Source: Endobugula sp965214375
GTDB lineage: Bacteria > Pseudomonadota > Gammaproteobacteria > Pseudomonadales > Cellvibrionaceae
Direction of reading: 5' to 3'
Length of the DNA stretch: 64,000 nucleotides
Assembly (NCBI GenBank): GCA_965214375.1
Contig: OZ243947.1
Coordinates: forward strand, 2,666,001-2,730,000
Below, in pieces: positions 35,209-45,777 of this stretch; position 1 is the stretch's first letter; every line of letters begins with the position of its first letter. The notes beneath the pieces are model-generated. The model searched no databases. It saw nothing but the letters and a program-made list of their open reading frames with translations, and was not told the DNA's origin. A program made the position numbers and the translations under genes.

Positions 35209-36414
35209 ATGGAAAATTCCAGCTATACACTATTGGTCGTTGATGATGAGGCAGGAGTCCGGCAGAGCCTGGTTGCCTATCTCGAAGATAGTGGCTTTAC
35301 CGTTTATGATGCCCCTGATGTGGATACAGGATTTGAACTTTTTCAAGAGGTGGAACCAGATCTGGTGGTCACTGACCTGAGTATGCCACATAAAGATGGC
35401 TTGGTATTACTCAAGCAAATTCATGATATTTTGCCCAGCATGCCTGTGATTGTGATATCCGGTGCGGGTGTGATGGGTGATGTGGTGTATGCCCTGCGTT
35501 TAGGGGCATCCGATTATTTGATCAAACCCATTGTGGATATGGCAGTGCTGGTTCATGCGGTACAAAAAAGTCTTGAGCGCACCCGGTTGTTAGTTGAAAA
35601 TCAGCGTTACCGCGTTGAGCTGGAAGAAGCCAATTCACGCTTGAAACAGCATATTGCTGTGTTGGAGCAAGATCAGTTGGCAGGGCGCTTTGTGCAGCAA
35701 TCTATGCTGCCTGCGACGCCCTTTTATGCCGGTAATTATGTGTGTGAACATAGGCTCATTCCCTCTTTGTATCTCAGTGGTGACTGCATTGATTATGCGT
35801 TTATCAAGCAACGTTATTATGCCTTTTACCTCGCAGATATTTCTGGTCATGGTTCGGCACCTGCATTTGTCACTATCTGGTTAAAAAACCTTGTTGAGCA
35901 TTTAGTGCGTCTTAAAAACGTATTGGTTGACTTCGATTCCGAGCAAGAGGCTCTGAAAGAGTTACTGGATATGATTAATGAAGAGCTGATGGATATGGGG
36001 CTTAATAATCATCTGACTATGATAGTGGGGCTGCTGGATACACAAACCAATACGCTAGTGTATATCGTTGCCGGTCATTTGCCTTTGCCTGTTGTTTATA
36101 GCGCCAAAGGTGATGCCAAGTATTTACAAGGTTCTGGCAGACCGATGGGTTTATTCAAGGATGCTCGGTGGGAAGTGAATCAAGTGCAGTTAGATGACAC
36201 CTCTTCCTCTGTGATGTTATTTTCTGATGGTATATTGGAATTAATGCCATCAAAACAATTAACGGATAAAGAGCAGGATTTGCTACAATTAGTCACAGAA
36301 ACTCAAGGACAGCTCGATAAGATAGAAGCGGCTCTTGAGATAAGCAATGCAACAGTTGAGAAGTTTGAGCTACCGGATGATGTGGCGATGCTTTCGATTA
36401 AAAATAGTTATTGA
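35209..36414 (+). CDS. response regulator fused to SpoIIE-type PP2C phosphatase
   Basis: This is a 401-residue protein. The receiver domain (5-120) has VVDDEAG, the phospho-acceptor in VVTDLSMPHKDG and the lysine in DYLIKPI. A coiled coil (about 125-160) leads to a PP2C/SpoIIE phosphatase with SGDCIDY, LADISGHGSAPAF and LFSDGILEL supplying metal-binding aspartates. Such proteins dephosphorylate STAS-domain antagonists in partner-switching pathways such as HsbR-HsbA of Pseudomonas. No kinase domain is attached here. The STAS gene follows after three bases. Confidence 0.92.
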   Translation: MENSSYTLLVVDDEAGVRQSLVAYLEDSGFTVYDAPDVDTGFELFQEVEPDLVVTDLSMPHKDGLVLLKQIHDILPSMPVIVISGAGVMGDVVYALRLGASDYLIKPIVDMAVLVHAVQKSLERTRLLVENQRYRVELEEANSRLKQHIAVLEQDQLAGRFVQQSMLPATPFYAGNYVCEHRLIPSLYLSGDCIDYAFIKQRYYAFYLADISGHGSAPAFVTIWLKNLVEHLVRLKNVLVDFDSEQEALKELLDMINEELMDMGLNNHLTMIVGLLDTQTNTLVYIVAGHLPLPVVYSAKGDAKYLQGSGRPMGLFKDARWEVNQVQLDDTSSSVMLFSDGILELMPSKQLTDKEQDLLQLVTETQGQLDKIEAALEISNATVEKFELPDDVAMLSIKNSY

Positions 36415-36417
36415 TTC

Positions 36418-36918
36418 ATGTTAGGTTCTTCTTCAGGGCAAATATTAGTTGCTGACCACGATGGTATTGATATGATTAAAATGGTCGGCGATGTGCGGTT
36501 AACATTGTGTGTGCCTTTTGATGATTATATAGAACATTTGTTTCAAAAAAATGATTTCCGTACGATTGTTTTTGACTTGAGCGAAGCAGAAGGTCTTGAT
36601 AGTACGACGCTAGGGTTAATTGCCAAAATTGCACTTAAAAGTGATGATGTGAAAGGGATAAAACCCGTTGTGATTATTAATGACAACAATATTTTGCGCT
36701 TGCTTTCTTCTATGGGTATTGACGATGTGTGTCAGGTGATTGATACCCCACCTCAACACTATTGCCAAACAGAGACGTTTTCCAGCCTTGATGCCTGCGA
36801 ATACGAAGAGTGTGTTGTTAAAGAGAAAGTGCTTGAAGCACATTGTGTACTAATGGGCCTGAATAAAAGTAATCATGAAACCTTTAAAGATTTGGTGAAA
36901 ACGCTCAGTCAGGCCTAA
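36418..36918 (+). CDS. STAS-domain anti-sigma factor antagonist
   Basis: This is a 166-residue protein with a STAS domain: IVFDLSEAEGLDSTTLGLIA contains the phosphorylatable serine (DST). A C-terminal extension of about 60 residues with several cysteines (DACEYEECVVKEK, AHCVLMG) is unusual for the family. It is the likely substrate of the upstream phosphatase and would bind an anti-sigma partner or another target when unphosphorylated. Confidence 0.88.
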   Translation: MLGSSSGQILVADHDGIDMIKMVGDVRLTLCVPFDDYIEHLFQKNDFRTIVFDLSEAEGLDSTTLGLIAKIALKSDDVKGIKPVVIINDNNILRLLSSMGIDDVCQVIDTPPQHYCQTETFSSLDACEYEECVVKEKVLEAHCVLMGLNKSNHETFKDLVKTLSQA

Positions 36919-36923
36919 CCGTT

Positions 36924-37382
36924 TTACGTACTTTCAGACTTGGCTTGATGTTTGGCCTTAATAAAGTCACTATGGCTGACATGAATCAAATCGGCAATAC
37001 GACGCATAATATGTTCTTCGTGTTTATCCAATACACTGTCTGCATAAGCGACAGACCACAGCTCAAACATTAACTGATATTTTTCTTCATGGCTGCATAG
37101 CTGATTGATTTGTTGTGTAAATTCATACAATGAGGTGGCTTCTCTGGATGCCCGCTTGGCATCGTCTACCAATTGATGAATTTCTTCAGCAGGTAAAGAA
37201 AATCGCTGCGCTAACAACGATTGTAAGGTATCCAGTTCAGAGTCATCCAGATGTTGGTCAATCGTAGCAACTTCAATGAGTAACGCTGCTGTTGCTCGTT
37301 GCCGTTGTTCTTTCGATAGTTCCTGATAAGGATTCTGGGCGTTATCCAGTTGATCCAAGAGTTTTTTTAAGGTGTCTATCAT
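36924..37382 (-). CDS. TerB-family protein
   Basis: This is a 152-residue all-helical protein of the TerB (tellurite resistance, DUF533-like) family. Characteristic parts are AALLIEVATIDQHLDDSELD and a second acidic helix pair AYADSVLDKHEEHIMRRIAD. TerB-like domains bind divalent metal and act at the membrane in stress responses; the specific role is unknown. The ATG overlaps the transaldolase stop by four bases. Confidence 0.85.
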   Translation of the reverse strand: MIDTLKKLLDQLDNAQNPYQELSKEQRQRATAALLIEVATIDQHLDDSELDTLQSLLAQRFSLPAEEIHQLVDDAKRASREATSLYEFTQQINQLCSHEEKYQLMFELWSVAYADSVLDKHEEHIMRRIADLIHVSHSDFIKAKHQAKSEST

Positions 37383-38338
37383 GGTGCCATACGCTCATGT
37401 AATAGGTTTTCCAGATTGACCTGATCTTTTACAAACTGGCGTATACCGTCGGCCAGCTTTTCGGTTGCCATGGCGTCGGCATTTAGCTCATACCTGAATT
37501 CTGCTTCTGTAATAACTTTCTCCTCGGCACTGGCTGCTGTTGGGGTAAGTGCCCTTGCGAGTGTTGAGGTATCCTGATTGAGTTCTTCTAATAAAGCCGG
37601 GCTAATGGTTAAACGATCACAACCTGCTAGTGCTTTAATCTCACCGGTATTGCGAAAGCTGGCACCCATGACGACGGTATTAATAGCATGTTGCTTGTAG
37701 TAATTATAAATATCCGTCACCGAAATCACTCCGGGATCTTCGGCAGCGGTGTAGTCTTTCTTATCGGTATTGGCTTTGTACCAATCAAGAATACGGCCGA
37801 CAAAAGGAGAGATTAAAAAAACCTTGGCATTACCACAAGCAACGGCTTGAGCAAAACTGAATAATAAGGTGAGATTACAATGAATGCCTTCCTGCTCAAG
37901 AATTTCAGCCGCTTTAATACCTTCCCACGTTGAGGCAATTTTTATCAAAATACGGCTTTTATCAATACCTTCATCTTGGTAGAGGGCGATTAGCTGTCGC
38001 GCCTTAGTCACTGTGGCTTGAGTATCAAAGGACAAACGGGCATCCACTTCGGTAGAAATTTTTCCGGGAATAATAGAGAGCATTTCACAGCCAATTAACA
38101 CTGCCAGTTTATCAGCCGCCAGATTAATAATTTCATCAGTTTGAGTGGATTGTTGTTGCCCCCATGCTAAAGCAGAATGAACCAGATTATCGTACTGTGG
38201 CATTTGTGCGGCTTTATACAGCAGTGAAGGGTTTGTCGTAGCATCTAGTGGTTGATACTGACGAATGGCTTCAATGTCACCGGTGTCGGCAACAACATCG
38301 GTCATGGTCTTTAACTGGTCTAATACGGAAGTACTCAT
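37379..38338 (-). CDS. tal: transaldolase
   Basis: This is a 319-residue class I transaldolase of the pentose phosphate pathway. It moves a dihydroxyacetone unit from sedoheptulose-7-phosphate to glyceraldehyde-3-phosphate. Motifs are DATTNPSLL at the N-terminus, the Schiff-base lysine in RILIKIASTWEGI (near residue 132), and GASFRNTGEI. The length is that of E. coli TalB (317). It is followed by TerB with coupled translation. Confidence 0.96.
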   Translation of the reverse strand: MSTSVLDQLKTMTDVVADTGDIEAIRQYQPLDATTNPSLLYKAAQMPQYDNLVHSALAWGQQQSTQTDEIINLAADKLAVLIGCEMLSIIPGKISTEVDARLSFDTQATVTKARQLIALYQDEGIDKSRILIKIASTWEGIKAAEILEQEGIHCNLTLLFSFAQAVACGNAKVFLISPFVGRILDWYKANTDKKDYTAAEDPGVISVTDIYNYYKQHAINTVVMGASFRNTGEIKALAGCDRLTISPALLEELNQDTSTLARALTPTAASAEEKVITEAEFRYELNADAMATEKLADGIRQFVKDQVNLENLLHERMAP

Positions 38339-38401
38339 AGAAAATCTGTGTCAGTTGGTTGTTATATACTTAAAAGTGACTATTCCTTAATCACTATGGA
38401 T

Positions 38402-39370
38402 TTAGGTAATATGTTGAAGTGCATCTATCAGTACGTCAATAGTCGCCCTCTCTTTATAGGCATTTTCGCTAATATGGCGACGAAAGCGACGTGCGCCTTT
38501 TTGTGCTTGAAATAGCCCCAACATATGGCGGCTTAAATGGTGCAGGCGTGTCCCTTTTTCCATTTCTTGACGGCAGTAGTGTATATACTGTTCAGCAATC
38601 GCTTTACGACTGTCGGTATTTGCTGAATGACCAAACAGCCATTCATCAATATCCGCCAGCAAAAATGGATTACTATAGGCTTTTCGACCAATCATTACTC
38701 CATCAACCTGCTGCAGGTGTTTTTGTGTTTCTTTTAACGTGGTAATGCCGCCGTTGATAATAATATTCAGCATTGGGTATTCTTGTTTAATGCGATACAC
38801 CAGCGCGTAATCTAATGGCGGAATTTCGCGGTTTTCTTTAGGGCTTAAGCCTTGTAACCACGCTTTGCGCGCATGAATAATAAACGTTTTGCAACCGCGT
38901 GCAGCAATGGGTTCGATAAATTGACATAGGCCATCGTAATCTTCCATATCATCAATACCAATGCGGTGTTTGATGGTGACTTCAATATCCACGGCTTCCT
39001 GCATGGTGCTATACATATCGGCCACTTGCTGCGGATGGGCCATCAGGCAGGCGCCGATCATACCATTTTGTACCCGGTCACTCGGACAACCACAGTTAAG
39101 ATTGACTTCATCATAGCCCCAATCCTGAGCCAGCTTGGCAGAATCCGCCAACGCTGCTGGTTCACTGCCCCCGAGTTGTAGTGCCAGTGGATGTTCTTCC
39201 GGATTGTAATCCAGAAAACGTTGCTTATCGCCATGAAGTAAGGCTCCCGTTGTCACCATTTCAGTATACAGCCGGGTTTCTTTGGACATTAAGCGCCACA
39301 GATAACGGCAGTGTTTGTCGCTCCAATCCATCATCGGGGCAATGCAGAAGCGGTGAGGATAATAGTTCAT
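38402..39370 (-). CDS. dusA: tRNA-dihydrouridine synthase A
   Basis: This is a 322-residue FMN enzyme that reduces uridine 20/20a in the tRNA D-loop. It shows the N-terminal FCIAPMMDWSDKHCRY, the catalytic cysteine in VNLNCGCPSDRVQNG, KHRIGIDDMEDY and the FMN-binding IIINGGITT and VMIGRKAYSNP. DusA rather than DusB or DusC is supported by the opening MMDWSDKHCR and by length. It is intact. Confidence 0.95.
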   Translation of the reverse strand: MNYYPHRFCIAPMMDWSDKHCRYLWRLMSKETRLYTEMVTTGALLHGDKQRFLDYNPEEHPLALQLGGSEPAALADSAKLAQDWGYDEVNLNCGCPSDRVQNGMIGACLMAHPQQVADMYSTMQEAVDIEVTIKHRIGIDDMEDYDGLCQFIEPIAARGCKTFIIHARKAWLQGLSPKENREIPPLDYALVYRIKQEYPMLNIIINGGITTLKETQKHLQQVDGVMIGRKAYSNPFLLADIDEWLFGHSANTDSRKAIAEQYIHYCRQEMEKGTRLHHLSRHMLGLFQAQKGARRFRRHISENAYKERATIDVLIDALQHIT

Positions 39371-39406
39371 AGAAAATAATGGCTTTTAGTCTTTTTAATG
39401 GCGCTA

Positions 39407-40674
39407 TTATACCCCTTCAATCAGCTTAATATGTTGAGGCAGGCAGACGGTAGCATAATCATATTCTGTTTTAATCGTTTCCCGAGCCGTGTTTCCAATA
39501 GCGGTGCGTAACGTTTTTGACGCGAGTAGGTGTGTGAACTTGTCGATCAGTGCTTGCTCATCAAAAAAATCAAATAATATACCATTTTCCCCATCATCAA
39601 TGACCTCTTTAACGGGCGGTGTAGAAGATGCCAGTATCGGTGCTTTACAGCCCATGGCTTCCATTAGTGACCAAGATAAAACAAACGATGTTGTCCAATA
39701 TACATGAAGGCTGGTTAACGAAAATAAATCTAGCAGTGTTGGGTAGGGTATTTTCCCGGTAAAGAGAATTCTCGACATATCCAATTGGTCTTTCACTTCA
39801 GATAGCATCGCTTCTTTCCATGTGCCAGATTCAGGCCGACTTGAATAGCTTTGTTCGTCTCCCCCAACGATCACAAACCATGCTTGAGGCCTTATTTTTT
39901 GTAATTTGGTTAAGGCGCGCATAAAGCGATGAAAGCCTCTGGATGGCTCCAGATTTCTGACTGAGTAGCTAATGATTTCATCGTTGTTGGATAAGGTAAT
40001 ATCGCCTTGTGAGCTTTGCTTAAAGTTTATTTGAGAGGCTTTTGTCGGCTTAACAGTAGTAGTATCTATGCCATCATGGATGACTTTTATTTTTGTATGA
40101 AACGCTTGTGGTTGGCTGCTCCTTTGCCAATAGGTGGGTGATACACCTACATCACAGCTATCCAACGCCAATAGACAGGCGGTGTTCGACATACGAAAAC
40201 TCACCTGTTTTTGGTAAGTTGACGGAAATTCCGGATCAAAGTTTATATTGTTTTTTAGCGTGCTAAAGAAAAATTCAAAATAGCAAATAAGCTTGGCATG
40301 AGGGAATATTTCTTGCAAATACAATACTTCTCCCCATCCGGGATGGGCCAGAATAACATCCGGGTTAAGTCCTTTAGCGCGTTGACGTATCAATAACTTT
40401 TCTATGGCAGCGGCACGATCTACGTGATTGGCAAAATGTTGTAAACGAGGGCTGATGGAATCCTTCTGAGACTTTTTAAGGTCGTACCCCAGAATAGTAA
40501 TGTTTTCAGGTACCAAATGAAGCTGTCGTTTAATACAGCTTTTTTCCCCTACCGCATACACTTGCCAATCGGCTTGTTTGGCGTAGTATTGTGTTAAATA
40601 GCGGTATTGCCCGGGAAAATTGTGATGGATAAAGAGTATTTGTTTTTTTTTGAACCTATAATTTTGTTTTCCAT
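39407..40674 (-). CDS. family 4 glycosyltransferase, frame broken at an A9 tract near the start
   Basis: The main frame (from GTG 40561) gives 384 residues of a GT4-type glycosyltransferase. It includes KVIHDGIDTTTV, SYSVRNLEPSRGFHRFMRAL and the nucleotide-sugar motif LMEAMGCKAPILASSTPPVK. Family-like sequence, ILFIHHNFPGQYRYL, lies upstream of that GTG in the same frame but has no start codon. The only good ATG (40674, with GGAG upstream) is joined through a run of nine A (T at 40643-40651 on plus). Seven or ten A would give one continuous protein. The gene is divergent from the type I secretion operon and may glycosylate a surface polymer. Confidence 0.75.
40643..40651. repeat. homopolymer tract in the glycosyltransferase 5' end
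   Basis: Nine T on the plus strand read as nine A in the glycosyltransferase, 24 bases into the frame from its ATG. A tract of this length is prone to slippage. In its present state it puts the start codon out of frame with the enzyme. Confidence 0.7.
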
Positions 40675-40816
40675 TAGGGTAAGAGCTCCATTTGTTAACG
40701 ATTTTTCACCGTAGGGGAGGATATATGATCGACTAGACATAATACTTTTTCAACAAAAATTAAATTATTTGGTATTTTTTTACCAATTATATTGATTTTT
40801 GCTGTTTTTTGCTTGT

Positions 40817-43161
40817 ATGATGACGTCTCAACGTAAACGCGAAGTGGTGGTGTCAGTTTTGGACGTTAAGGAAAACAGCAGTAATACTATCGATACGGGG
40901 CTCACCTGTTTGGTAATGTTGGCGCGTTTATTTGAAATGCCCGCGAACCCGGAAGGCCTCCAGCACCAGTTTGGTCAAAGCGATAAATCGTTCTCAACGA
41001 ATGATATTTTGCGAGCAGCTAAGTCTATTGGGCTCAAGGCACGCGAGATGGAAAGTCACCTTTCTCGCCTTGAAACAACCAGCCTGCCTTGTATTGGAAA
41101 CACGTTGACGGCCGCTATTTTATTATCGGCCAGGTTAGCCCCAGCAAAATTTTGATTCAGCAGCCGGATGAAGGTCAGCCTAAAGCCTTAAGTCATGAAG
41201 AGTTTCAAGATATTTGGAGCGGCAATCTTATCTTGCTCACTCGACGCAACGGTATCATGGATGAGATTCGTAAGTTTGATATCAGCTGGTTTATCCCGGC
41301 AATGGTTAAATACAAACGTTTTCTGATTGAAGTACTGGTTGCCTCCTTTTTTATACAGCTGTTTACGTTGATTACGCCCCTGTTTTTTCAGGTGGTGATG
41401 GATAAAGTCTTAGTGCATATAGGGTTGACCACTCTGGATGTATTGGCTATTGGTTTGTTAGCGGTATCATTTTTCGAGGTGCTGTTAACGGGCTTGAGAA
41501 CCTATGTATTTTCTCATACCACTAATCGCATTGATGTTGAACTGGGCGCCAAGTTATTTCATCACCTGATGAGATTGCCCTTAGGGTATTTTCAAATGCG
41601 TCAGGTTGGTAATATCGCGGCACGCGTTAAAGAGCTCGATACGATCCGTAATTTTATTACGGGTTCAGGTTTAACGCTGGTGATTGACCTGTTTTTCACT
41701 TTGGTCTTTTTTGCCGTCATGTGGTTTTACAGCCCGATATTAACCCTAGTTGTTGCCGGGTCAGTTCCATTATATGTACTGATTGCGGTATTTGTCACAC
41801 CGACGTTGCGCAAGTATCTGGATGAGCAATTCCAGCGAGGGGCACAGAATCAAGCGTTTCTTGTGGAATCGATCAATGGCGTTGAAACCTTAAAAGCGGG
41901 CGCCATAGAGCCACAAAGCCAACGCCGCTGGGAAGAACAACTTGCCGCCTATGTGCAGGCGGGTTTTAAAACCACCAACCTTGGCAATATTGCCAGTCAA
42001 AGTACGTCATTTATCAGTAAGTTGACGACCTTATTAATCCTATGGATAGGCGCCAGGCTCGTTATTGAAGGGCATCTTAGTGTCGGTCAGTTAATTGCTT
42101 TTAATATGTTGGCGGGCCGTATCAGTGCACCTATCTTGCGCTTGTCTCAATTATGGCAAGACTTTCAACAAGCACGAATTGCGGTTGAGCGCTTGGGCGA
42201 TATTCTCAATACACAACCATAACCGGCCTTTAACCCGGGTCGAGGTTCTTTGCCTGAGCTTCAAGGAGCCATCAAATTTGACAAGGTCACCTTCCGCTAT
42301 CAGCCAGAAGGCAGAGAGATTTTAAAAAATCTCAGTGTGGATGTGAATGCGGGTGAAATTATTGGCATTGTAGGTCAATCGGGCTCTGGAAAAAGTACGC
42401 TCACCAAACTGGTACAAAGACTGTATGTGCCGCAGTCAGGCCGTGTATTAGTGGATGGCGTCGATTTGGCCATGGTTGAGCCTGCATGGCTGCGTCGCAA
42501 TATCGGTGTTGTGCTACAAGAGAATTATTTATTTAGCAAAAGTGTGAGAGAAAACATTGCGCTGAGTGACCCCTCTATACCGATGGAAAAAATCACGCAG
42601 GCCGCCAAAATGTCCGGTGCCCATGATTTTATTCTCGAATTAAGTGAAGGCTATGACACGGTATTAAGTGAACGTGGCAGCAACTTGTCAGGTGGTCAAC
42701 GCCAGCGTATTGCCATCGCCCGCGCCTTAATTACCAATCCTAAAATTTTTATTCTTGATGAAGCCACCAGTGCGCTGGATTACGAATCAGAACATATTAT
42801 CCAGCAAAACATGCGGTATATCTGTAAGGGGCGCACAGTCATAATTATTGCTCACCGCCTCAGCACCGTTAGAGATGCCGACAGAATTTTAGTGATGCAC
42901 CAAGGCGAGGTGGTTGAAGAGGGTAGCCATAGTTCATTGTTACAACACCAAGGCTATTACGCAAAACTACATTCTCACCAATCCGGTGGCCGTTACCACG
43001 AAGACAACCGCAGAATTCAGAAAGATTTCTCTGCCAGTCTTCCTGAGGGAGAGCCATCATTAATAAAACTCTACAGTATATACTGGGTGCAACACCTGAT
43101 CCTGAACAAGAATTTTTACCTGCAGCACTGGAAGTGCATCAGACACCGCCAGCCCCTCTAG
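40817..43161 (+). pseudogene. type I secretion ABC exporter (HlyB/LapB-like), broken
   Basis: The protein has an N-terminal C39-like domain (DTGLTCLVMLARLFEMP), a six-helix membrane domain and an ATPase with Walker A GQSGSGKST, signature LSGGQRQR, Walker B IFILDEAT and IIAHRLST. It would energise export of the RTX protein. The frame shifts near 41090, between TTSLPCI and YWKHVDGRYFIIG. TAA at 42220-42222 (probably GAA) separates the membrane and ATPase halves. The ATPase half also runs on past the expected end, so the 3' end may be shifted as well. The frame otherwise is clean for over 2 kb. Confidence 0.88.
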
Positions 43162-44456
43162 GCCGAATCATCCTGTGGGTGATTATGTTTGTCTTTGTGT
43201 TCGCGGTTATTTGGGCGATGGTGGGCAAGATCGATATAGTGGCGGTTGCCCAAGGTAAAGTGATTCCCAGTGATCGGGCAAAAGTTATTCAGCCTCTAGA
43301 GGCCGGTGTCGTCAAGGATATTTTTGTGAAAGAAGGCCAAACCGTCAAGCAAGGGCAACCCTGAGTGGCACTGGATCATACCTTAACCGCTGCTGATCAG
43401 GAACAACTGAAAACCGAAAGCACGCGCTTGCAACTGGATAAGGCCAGATTAGAAACCTTGGTTGCATTGCTCAATGATTCAGTCAGTGACGACGGTAAGA
43501 ATCAATATTTTACAAACCGTCTGTTAGTCGATAACACGCATAAGACTATTGATATTCATAACAACGATATCTTTCTGCATCAACAACAATTAGATCAGCA
43601 GTGGCTCATCTATCTTTCTCAAAAACAAGCATTAGTCGAAAAGTATAAAGAATACCAAGCATAGATGAGTGCGCATAGTAATCGTATTGCTCAACTTCAG
43701 GAAACTATCCCGCTTATAACCGAGCGTACCAATGCGATTAAAACCATGCTTAAAAAGAAAATGGCTCCCAGAGTGCAATGGCTGGAGTTGGAGCAGGAGC
43801 GTATTGAACAGGTCAAAGACCTCGCGGTTCAAAAAAGTAATAACAGTAAACTGCAAGCGTCATTAGAAAGCGTTAAGCAGGAAAAGATCACGCTGCGCGC
43901 ACAAACACAAGGCCAGTGGTTATCCGATCTCAATACCGCCTCCAGTGAGTTGCAAAAAACCAGTCAGGAATTAACCACAGCCAACCAAAGAAATCGTTTA
44001 CAAACATTAACCTCTCCGATTGATGGGAGCGTGCAGCAATTGTCTATTCATACGATTTGTGGTGTGGTGACATCAGCGCAAGAAATTATGCGCATTATTC
44101 CTCAGGATAATCAATTGGAAGTGGAAGCCTTTATTGCCAATAAAGATATTGGTTTTGTTGATCAAGCGCATATTGTTGCCGTTAAGCTCGAAGCGTTTCC
44201 TTACACCAAGTATGGAACGATAGAAGGACAAATAACCAATATTTCATATGATGCGATTCAAACTGAAAATCAAGGTTTGATCTATTCGGCCTTGGTTCAA
44301 TTGACAAAGAATACCATTGCGGTCAATGGTAAAGACATTCTGATTGCGCCGGGTATGGTGGCTACCGCAGAAATTAAAACCGGAAAAAGACGAGTCATTG
44401 AATATGTCATGGGCCCTTTGCTGCGCTACAAGAGCGAAAGTGCCCGAGAACGTTAA
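43059..44456 (+). pseudogene. type I secretion membrane-fusion protein (HlyD-like), broken
   Basis: This is an HlyD-type adaptor of about 465 residues: one membrane helix (ILWVIMFVFVFAVIWAMVGK), a lipoyl half-motif (GKVIPSDRAKVIQPLEAGVV), long coiled coils and a C-terminal beta barrel. Homology begins INKTLQYILGATPDPE at ATT 43059, where ATG is expected and GAGGGAGAG lies upstream, so the start itself seems mutated. TGA at 43362-43364 and TAG at 43662-43664 (probably CAG) interrupt it. It would bridge the ABC exporter and an outer-membrane channel not in the window. Confidence 0.88.
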
Positions 44457-44511
44457 TCGCTAATAAATAAAAATCAGTATTACATTAATTTTAGAAAAAA
44501 GGAGAGCCATT

Positions 44512-45089
44512 ATGGCAAAAGCGAATAAAAAAAATTGGAAAGTAAAACAGCAAAAGTGAATAAGGCAATAGATAAAGCGAAGGAAAAAGCAGAAGAGTCT
44601 AAGCCTAAGGCAACAGTAACGCCGATTAGAACCGTGAGCAGCATTATTGGCGATATGGTGTGGTTAATGGGTCAGTCTTCAGGCCATAAATATCTCACGC
44701 TATCCGATCTGGAATGGATGGTTATGCCGCCGGTGCTGTGGGAGCAATACAAAATTTACCGTGATGAAAATCAACGCCCTGTCGGTATTGCTTTGTGGGC
44801 TTACCTGAGCGAAGAAGCTGAGAATAAAATACAAAGCGGCGGCAAGATAGTGCCGATGGATTGGGGTAATGGTGCTGAGATCAGTGCGGAAAACGGCATC
44901 ACTAAAACAGAAGGTGGTACCTTATGGTTGGTTGAACTCATCGCCCCATTTACTAATGAAGCCAATAAGAAAAAAGAGAAGATGCTAACAGATTTAATGA
45001 ATACGAATTTTAAAGAGACGCCATTTAAGATGATGCGCATTAACCCTGAAACAGGTAAGCGTGAATCTGGCTGGGTGAATGAGCAGTGA
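44512..45089 (+). pseudogene. HlyC-type toxin lysine acyltransferase, frameshifted at A8 tract
   Basis: This is a toxin-activating acyltransferase of about 192 residues. The core SSGHKYLTLSDLEWMVMPPV carries the catalytic histidine, and VPMDWGN the likely catalytic aspartate; WAYLSEEAE matches HlyC WANLS. These enzymes attach fatty acids from acyl-ACP to lysines of RTX toxins. ATG 44512 has a strong AAAGGAG site, but a run of eight A after GCGAAT shifts the frame; nine would restore MAKANKKKLESK. A TTG at 44535 could give a shorter product lacking only the basic N-terminus, so activity may survive. Confidence 0.8.
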
Positions 45090-45777
45090 TTATAAAAAAA
45101 TAGCGCTTTTTCTAATGCTCATGTTGAGTATCTCTTGTTCGGATGAAGGTGGTGATATAGAACATGAGGTTATGCAAAGGGACTTAAAAAAGGCGGTTTA
45201 TTCTCAGATAAAACCTACTGAAAAATATCCGGCAGGAAGTGTTTGGCAGGTGGAGTATGGTGAAAATGTTCTACGAATCCCTATGGATTATATGGGTCAA
45301 CGTAGTCACAGAGTTTTTGTTGATGTTTTTTTGTTATCACCGACAATGACTCCAGGAAAATCTTTTTGGCCTTAGAGTCGTTATGTGATTCGTATTATTT
45401 TTAGAATTAATGCAGAGAATTTTTCTCAAATAATGGCGAAAGAAGTAATTGATCTAGATAGTAAGGGCGAGTTTTTAAAAACAAGTATGAGTTTAGACTA
45501 CCCGGCGCTGATTCGCTACGAAGAAGAAAAGTTGCATTGGCACTTTATCACACAAGGTGATGAATTTATTGATTTTCAAGGAAATCCATATCGAATTGGT
45601 TGTTCTTGGGGTGGTGTAAAGTATTCCGCTCCAGAAAATAGAACATGCAACTTTCGTATGGATTATGGCGATGGCCTTACTATTGAGATGCGTTTTTATG
45701 AACATTTATTGAAAAACTGGAAAAAGATGTTTTTTGATATTAATACATTAATTGAAGTTTTTAAGGGAGAAATATAA
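45079..45777 (+). pseudogene. unknown lipoprotein between acyltransferase and RTX gene, interrupted by TAG
   Basis: The start MSSDYKKIALFLMLMLSISC resembles a lipoprotein signal with cysteine near residue 20. The mature part has no family I know. TAG at 45373-45375 divides the gene; the same frame continues SRYVIRIIFRINAENFSQIM to the stop at 45775. The second half is rich in aromatic residues (LHWHFITQGDEF, MDYGDGLTIEMRFYEHLL). It overlaps the acyltransferase by 11 bases and abuts the RTX start, so it belongs to the operon. A role as surface partner or self-protection factor is speculative. Confidence 0.7.
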
